From contig JAGGDZ010000529.1 in NCBI GenBank assembly GCA_024648655.1, positions 1 to 8,707 of the forward strand: DNA of 8,707 nt. Reading direction: 5' to 3'. The notes under the pieces are model-generated. The model was given only the letters and a program-made list of their open reading frames with translations. It did no database searches and was not told where the DNA came from. Positions 5,913 to 8,707 of this stretch are shown piece after piece. The position numbers were made by a program, and so were the translations under genes. Within the stretch, counting starts at the first letter, position 1, and the number at the start of each line of letters is the position of its first letter. Source of the DNA: Chloroflexota bacterium. Its GTDB lineage: Bacteria; Chloroflexota; Dehalococcoidia; Lucifugimonadales; JADFKI01.

Positions 5913-7037
5913 ATGGGCTGGTCAATTCATCATCCTGTCGGGCTGATTCACTACACACCCACTGCTTGCTATCGAGGCTACACGCTGTTCTCCACCACGC
6001 ACGGTGGCAAGGATGCCTACCTCATAGACATGCAGGGCAATGTCGTCCATCGCTGGCACTTGGAAGAGGGCATCCCATACGCCTACCTGTTGGACAACGG
6101 CAACCTGCTGTGCCGTATCGGGCGACCGGAGGACGCGGGCGGCGTGGAGACGCTGGGCGCTTCTTCCGCCGGCGTACTGGAATTGGACTGGGAGAGCAAC
6201 ATCGTCTGGTCCTACCGAGACCCGATGCTGCACCATGACTTTCAGCGTTTACGCAACGGCAACACACTCTTGCTGATGTGGGAACCGATCCCCGAAGACC
6301 TCGTGGCGAAAGTCAAGGGAGGCTTTGAGGTCGATTTCGCGCCCGGCATGCTGGGAGATGTGGTGCGCGAGGTTACGCCCGATGGCGCGACCGTCTCCGA
6401 GTGGCGTTCATGGGAGTACATGAGCGTAGAAGAAGAAATTATCTGCCACCTGGAACCCCGTCACGAATGGTCCCATGGAAACTGTGTAAACCTTACGGCC
6501 GACGGCGACCTGCTGGTGAGCTATCGCATAATAGACACCGTAGGCATCGCAGATCGTACAAGCGGCGAATTCAAGTGGAAATGGGGACCGGGCGAGATTG
6601 CCCACCCCCATCACCCCACATGGCTGGACAGTGGGCGAGTGCTTCTATTCGACAACGGACAGCACCGGCGCGGCAGCAGCTATTCGCGCGTCATAGAGAT
6701 CGACCCCAAAACCAACGAAATCCACTGGGAGTATGACGGCTCTCCGAGGGTCTCTTTCTACAGCAACTACATCAGTGGGGCTGAACGCCTGCCGAATGGC
6801 AATACGCTAATATGCGAAGGCGCAGCAGGGCGCTTTTTCGAGGTTACGGCGCGCGGAGAAATAGTTTGGGAGTACATCAACCCGTTCCCCGTGTACGGTG
6901 CAAGGACCGGGCGCGAGAAGCCAGAGAATTCGAACGCCACATTCCGCTGCCACCGCTACGGCGCCGATCACCCCGCGCTCGCGGGCCGCGACCTGGACCC
7001 GTCACGGCATGCCAACCTTAATCGCCTGCTGTGCTGA
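5913..7037 (+). CDS. Arylsulfotransferase (ASST)-family beta-propeller protein
   Basis: The 374-residue protein has the repeated blade signatures of the ASST family (Arylsulfotran_2 type): IDMQGNVVHRW (38-48), LDNGNLL (60-66), LELDWESNIVWSY (89-101), HHDFQRLRNGNTLLL (107-121), SHGNCVNLTADGDLLVSYR (187-205), HPHHPTWLDSGRVLLFDNG (231-249) and ERLPNGNTLICEG (291-303). ASST enzymes move sulfuryl groups between phenolic sulfate esters and phenols through a sulfohistidine. The His residues heading these blades (H107/H108, H188, H231-H234) are the candidates, but I cannot tell which one is catalytic. Bacterial AssT is usually periplasmic. Here no signal peptide is visible (MGWSIHHPVGLIHYT), so the protein looks cytosolic or uses another route. 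GGAGG lies 7 nt before the ATG and an extended -10 box lies upstream. The neighbours are a sulfurtransferase and a sulfite oxidase. Many Arylsulfotran_2 members have no tested activity, so the reaction is family inference. Confidence 0.8.
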   Translation: MGWSIHHPVGLIHYTPTACYRGYTLFSTTHGGKDAYLIDMQGNVVHRWHLEEGIPYAYLLDNGNLLCRIGRPEDAGGVETLGASSAGVLELDWESNIVWSYRDPMLHHDFQRLRNGNTLLLMWEPIPEDLVAKVKGGFEVDFAPGMLGDVVREVTPDGATVSEWRSWEYMSVEEEIICHLEPRHEWSHGNCVNLTADGDLLVSYRIIDTVGIADRTSGEFKWKWGPGEIAHPHHPTWLDSGRVLLFDNGQHRRGSSYSRVIEIDPKTNEIHWEYDGSPRVSFYSNYISGAERLPNGNTLICEGAAGRFFEVTARGEIVWEYINPFPVYGARTGREKPENSNATFRCHRYGADHPALAGRDLDPSRHANLNRLLC

Positions 7038-7059
7038 ATTGGACTAGCGATTGGGCATG

Positions 7060-7089
7060 GTGATAAACTCAACATAGTTTCTGTATAAA
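7060..7089 (+). promoter_or_regulatory. Candidate promoter for the thiosulfate sulfurtransferase gene
   Basis: GTGATA (7060-7065, 4 of 6 matches to TTGACA) is separated by 18 bp from TATAAA (7084-7089, 5 of 6). It lies in the AT-rich 125-nt gap after the arylsulfotransferase gene, about 70 nt before the next ATG. It is the best promoter-like pair in the gap but has no further support. Confidence 0.35.
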
Positions 7090-7162
7090 CAAGAGCATAG
7101 ACCATTTCCTACCGGTTCAATCATATGAGTAACTATGCCACATAAATTAGGAGGAATCTTCT

Positions 7163-8002
7163 ATGGCTGAATACGCACATCCTGAATCACTGATAAGCAC
7201 GGAGTGGGTTGCAGAGCACGGTGGCGATGACGGCGTTCGCCTCGTCGAGGTTGATGTTGACACGAGCGCATACGATCAGGGCCACATCGAGGGCGCGGTT
7301 GGCTGGGACTGGACGGACCAGCTCCAAGACACCCTGAGTCGAGACATCATATCCAAGTCCGACATGGAAGAATTGCTTGGCGGCTCCGGCATCGGCAACG
7401 ACACCACCGTGATTCTCTACGGCGACAACAACAACTGGTTCGCGGCTTGGGCATTCTGGCAGATGCGGCTGTATGGCCACGAGAGCGTGAAGCTGATGGA
7501 CGGCGGGCGCGCCAAGTGGGAAGCGGAGGGACGCCCCCTGACCACCGACGTGCCGTCGCACGCCGCCGCAGAGTACACCGCGTCCGAGCCGGATAACAGC
7601 ATCCGCGCGTTCCGTGAGGATGTGATTAGCGCGGCAACGAGTGGAAGTTCGTACTTCGTAGATGTACGCGCGCCCGAAGAGTTTCGTGGAGAGCTGCTCG
7701 CTCCCGCAGCATTGCCGCAAGAAGGAGCGCAGCGCGGCGGACACATCCCCGGCGCGGCGAATGTGCCCTGGGCGACGGCGGTCGCTTCCGACGGCAGCTT
7801 CAAGTCCGCGGACGAACTTATCGATATCTACGGTGGTCGAGTGGACAATTCCAAGCCCACCATCGCCTACTGTCGCATTGGCGAGCGCTCCTCTCACACC
7901 TGGTTTGTCCTGACGCAGCTTCTGGGGCTGGACAACGTCTCCAACTACGACGGCTCGTGGACAGAGTACGGCAGCATCGTGCGCGCTCCCATCGAGCGGT
8001 AG
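7163..8002 (+). CDS. Thiosulfate sulfurtransferase, two rhodanese domains, CRIGER active-site loop
   Basis: This 279-residue cytosolic rhodanese transfers sulfane sulfur from thiosulfate to a thiophilic acceptor such as cyanide or a thiol, and releases sulfite. The N-terminal domain (about 8-125) has VDTSAYDQGHIEGAVGWDW and GDNNNWFAAWAFWQ, with D88 where the catalytic Cys would be, so it is the inactive half. The C-terminal domain (about 145-279) has FVDVRAPEEF, GHIPGAANVPW and the active loop YCRIGERSS, with C237 as the persulfide Cys. The ending NYDGSWTEYGS is also typical. The CRIGERSSHTWFVL and PDNSIRAFR stretches match, from memory, the CysA-type sulfurtransferases of Mycobacterium very closely, so thiosulfate is more likely than 3-mercaptopyruvate as donor (the latter enzymes carry CGSGV-type loops). 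The start is firm: AGGAGGA (7149-7155), then ATG at 7163. A sulfite oxidase-family gene begins 96 nt downstream and could remove the sulfite made. Confidence 0.93.
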   Translation: MAEYAHPESLISTEWVAEHGGDDGVRLVEVDVDTSAYDQGHIEGAVGWDWTDQLQDTLSRDIISKSDMEELLGGSGIGNDTTVILYGDNNNWFAAWAFWQMRLYGHESVKLMDGGRAKWEAEGRPLTTDVPSHAAAEYTASEPDNSIRAFREDVISAATSGSSYFVDVRAPEEFRGELLAPAALPQEGAQRGGHIPGAANVPWATAVASDGSFKSADELIDIYGGRVDNSKPTIAYCRIGERSSHTWFVLTQLLGLDNVSNYDGSWTEYGSIVRAPIER

Positions 8003-8029
8003 CAGTCTCAAGTCAACCAAAACCACACT

Positions 8030-8057
8030 GGGCGGCATTGCATCGAGCGAGCCGCCC
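8030..8057 (+). other. GC-rich stem-loop between sulfurtransferase and sulfite oxidase genes
   Basis: GGGCGGC (8030-8036) and GCCGCCC (8051-8057) form a perfect 7-bp inverted repeat with a 14-nt loop, 27 nt past the sulfurtransferase stop. The bases after it are TCTGCATA with no T-run, so it is not a good intrinsic terminator. It may protect the 3' end of the upstream message or lower readthrough into the next gene. Confidence 0.45.
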
Positions 8058-8076
8058 TCTGCATACCCTCTGCATA
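8055..8076 (+). repeat. Perfect 11-bp tandem duplication in the leader of the sulfite oxidase gene
   Basis: CCCTCTGCATA occurs twice in a row (8055-8065 and 8066-8076). The first copy shares CCC with the 3' arm of the stem-loop. The second runs into TATATAAC (8075-8082), an AT-rich patch that could act as a -10 box, although it would leave a leader of only about 10 nt. Confidence 0.8.
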
Positions 8077-8098
8077 TATAACCAACAGCGGGTGAGAC

Positions 8099-8707
8099 AT
8101 GACACAAGAAGATCTCGGTCACCTATTTCGCACTGTCGGCGACGGCACCGGCTTGAGCCACACCAACACCTACTATGAAGAGGAACTTGCCCTTGCCTTC
8201 CGCAATCGCGGCATGCCGCTCGAAGGGCTGCGCTACGACATCACCCCCACAGGCATGCACTACCTGCTGATTCACTTCGACATCCCCGACGCCGACGCCG
8301 ATTCGTGGCGGCTGCATGTCGGCGGTCTGGTGTCGAATCCAATCAGCCTGAGTATGGCAGACATCCGAGAGCGTCCCAGTGTCTCGATGCCTGTCACGAT
8401 GGAGTGCGCCGGCAACGGGAGGGCGCGGCTGAACCCACGTCCCGTAAGCCAACCCTGGCTGCTGGAAGCCATCGGCACCGCAGAGTGGACCGGAACGCCG
8501 CTGCGAGGAATCCTCGAAGACGCAGGCGTAAAATCGAGCGCAGTCGAGATTGTGTTCACCGGGCGCGATGAGGGTGTGCAGGGAGGAGAGGCGCAACTCT
8601 ACCAGCGCAGCCTTACAATAGACGACTCAATGCGCGAAGAGGTAATGCTCGTTTACGAGATGAATGGTGTGCCGTTGGAACCGCAGCACGGCTATCCACT
8701 GCGACTG
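8099..8707 (+). CDS. Sulfite oxidase-family molybdopterin enzyme (3' partial)
   Basis: The first 203 residues of a Mo-cofactor oxidoreductase (Oxidored_molyb domain) are visible before the window ends. YDITPTGMHYLLIHFDIP (46-63) opens the domain, followed by WRLHVGGLVSNP (70-81) and TMECAGNGR (100-108). C103 is the expected cysteine ligand to molybdenum, and MNGVPLEPQHGYPLRL (188-203) is the conserved edge of the cofactor site. Such enzymes oxidise sulfite to sulfate and pass electrons to a cytochrome or, in some, directly to oxygen. The start is well fixed: an in-frame TGA lies at 8093-8095 just before ATG 8099, with GGTGAG as ribosome site. The N terminus (MTQEDLGHLFRTVGDG) has no Tat twin-arginine or other signal, unlike periplasmic SorA or SoxC, so a cytosolic enzyme is inferred. 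The dimerisation domain and any heme domain lie beyond the window. A sulfite substrate is supported by the upstream sulfurtransferase but not proven. Confidence 0.88.
   Translation, partial: MTQEDLGHLFRTVGDGTGLSHTNTYYEEELALAFRNRGMPLEGLRYDITPTGMHYLLIHFDIPDADADSWRLHVGGLVSNPISLSMADIRERPSVSMPVTMECAGNGRARLNPRPVSQPWLLEAIGTAEWTGTPLRGILEDAGVKSSAVEIVFTGRDEGVQGGEAQLYQRSLTIDDSMREEVMLVYEMNGVPLEPQHGYPLRL

Noticed and set aside
7187..8122. 311-residue open frame on the minus strand
   Set aside because: It is antisense to the sulfurtransferase gene, whose conserved active-site motif fixes the coding strand, and it has no recognisable motif.
1..8707. Defence, phage or mobile-element system
   Set aside because: No transposase, integrase, nuclease, toxin-antitoxin or phage-like gene is visible. 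All the genes read as housekeeping, transport or sulfur metabolism.

Overview
This 8.7 kb window is a moderately GC-rich bacterial chromosomal segment with ordinary Shine-Dalgarno-led genes. I infer a free-living member of the Chloroflexota, in the Dehalococcoidia / SAR202-like range. The reasons are the C-terminal end of a secreted Ig-like domain that is common in that phylum, a surface protein with an RskA-like domain, a cytosolic-looking sulfite oxidase, and short dispersed ATTCC palindromes. No rRNA or marker gene is present, so this placement is inference.

Layout. Positions 1-239 hold the end of a surface-protein gene. It converges on a minus-strand PLP enzyme of the SelA / D-glucosaminate-6-phosphate ammonia-lyase type (304-1437). 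That enzyme has a recognisable promoter and a leader carrying an 8-bp-period repeat. A 484-bp gap without a gene follows. Next is a secreted, membrane-anchored protein (1922-2959) with an RskA-like beta domain, an Ala/Met-rich helical region and a C-terminal TPATG-TM-RERK tail resembling a sortase signal. It is followed by a palindrome and a terminator-like hairpin. Genes 3162-5833 form a tight operon: a peroxiredoxin, an LprG/LppX-type lipoprotein and a 14-helix DHA2 MFS transporter of the mycobacterial P55 (Rv1410c) type, with gaps of 2 and 3 nt.

The last third carries sulfur-related genes on the plus strand, each with its own leader: an arylsulfotransferase-type beta-propeller (5913-7037), a two-domain thiosulfate sulfurtransferase with a CRIGER active-site loop (7163-8002), and a sulfite oxidase-family molybdoenzyme cut by the window end (8099 onward).

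How they may work together. The lipoprotein and transporter look like a lipid or lipoglycan export pair across the membrane, as LprG-P55 is in mycobacteria. The sulfurtransferase can release sulfite and the adjacent molybdoenzyme can oxidise sulfite to sulfate, giving a short sulfane-sulfur disposal route. The arylsulfotransferase may handle organic sulfate esters. I see no CRISPR array, phage, transposase, RNA gene or defence system. The most interesting points are the LprG/P55-like pair outside its usual hosts and the repeat-bearing leader.
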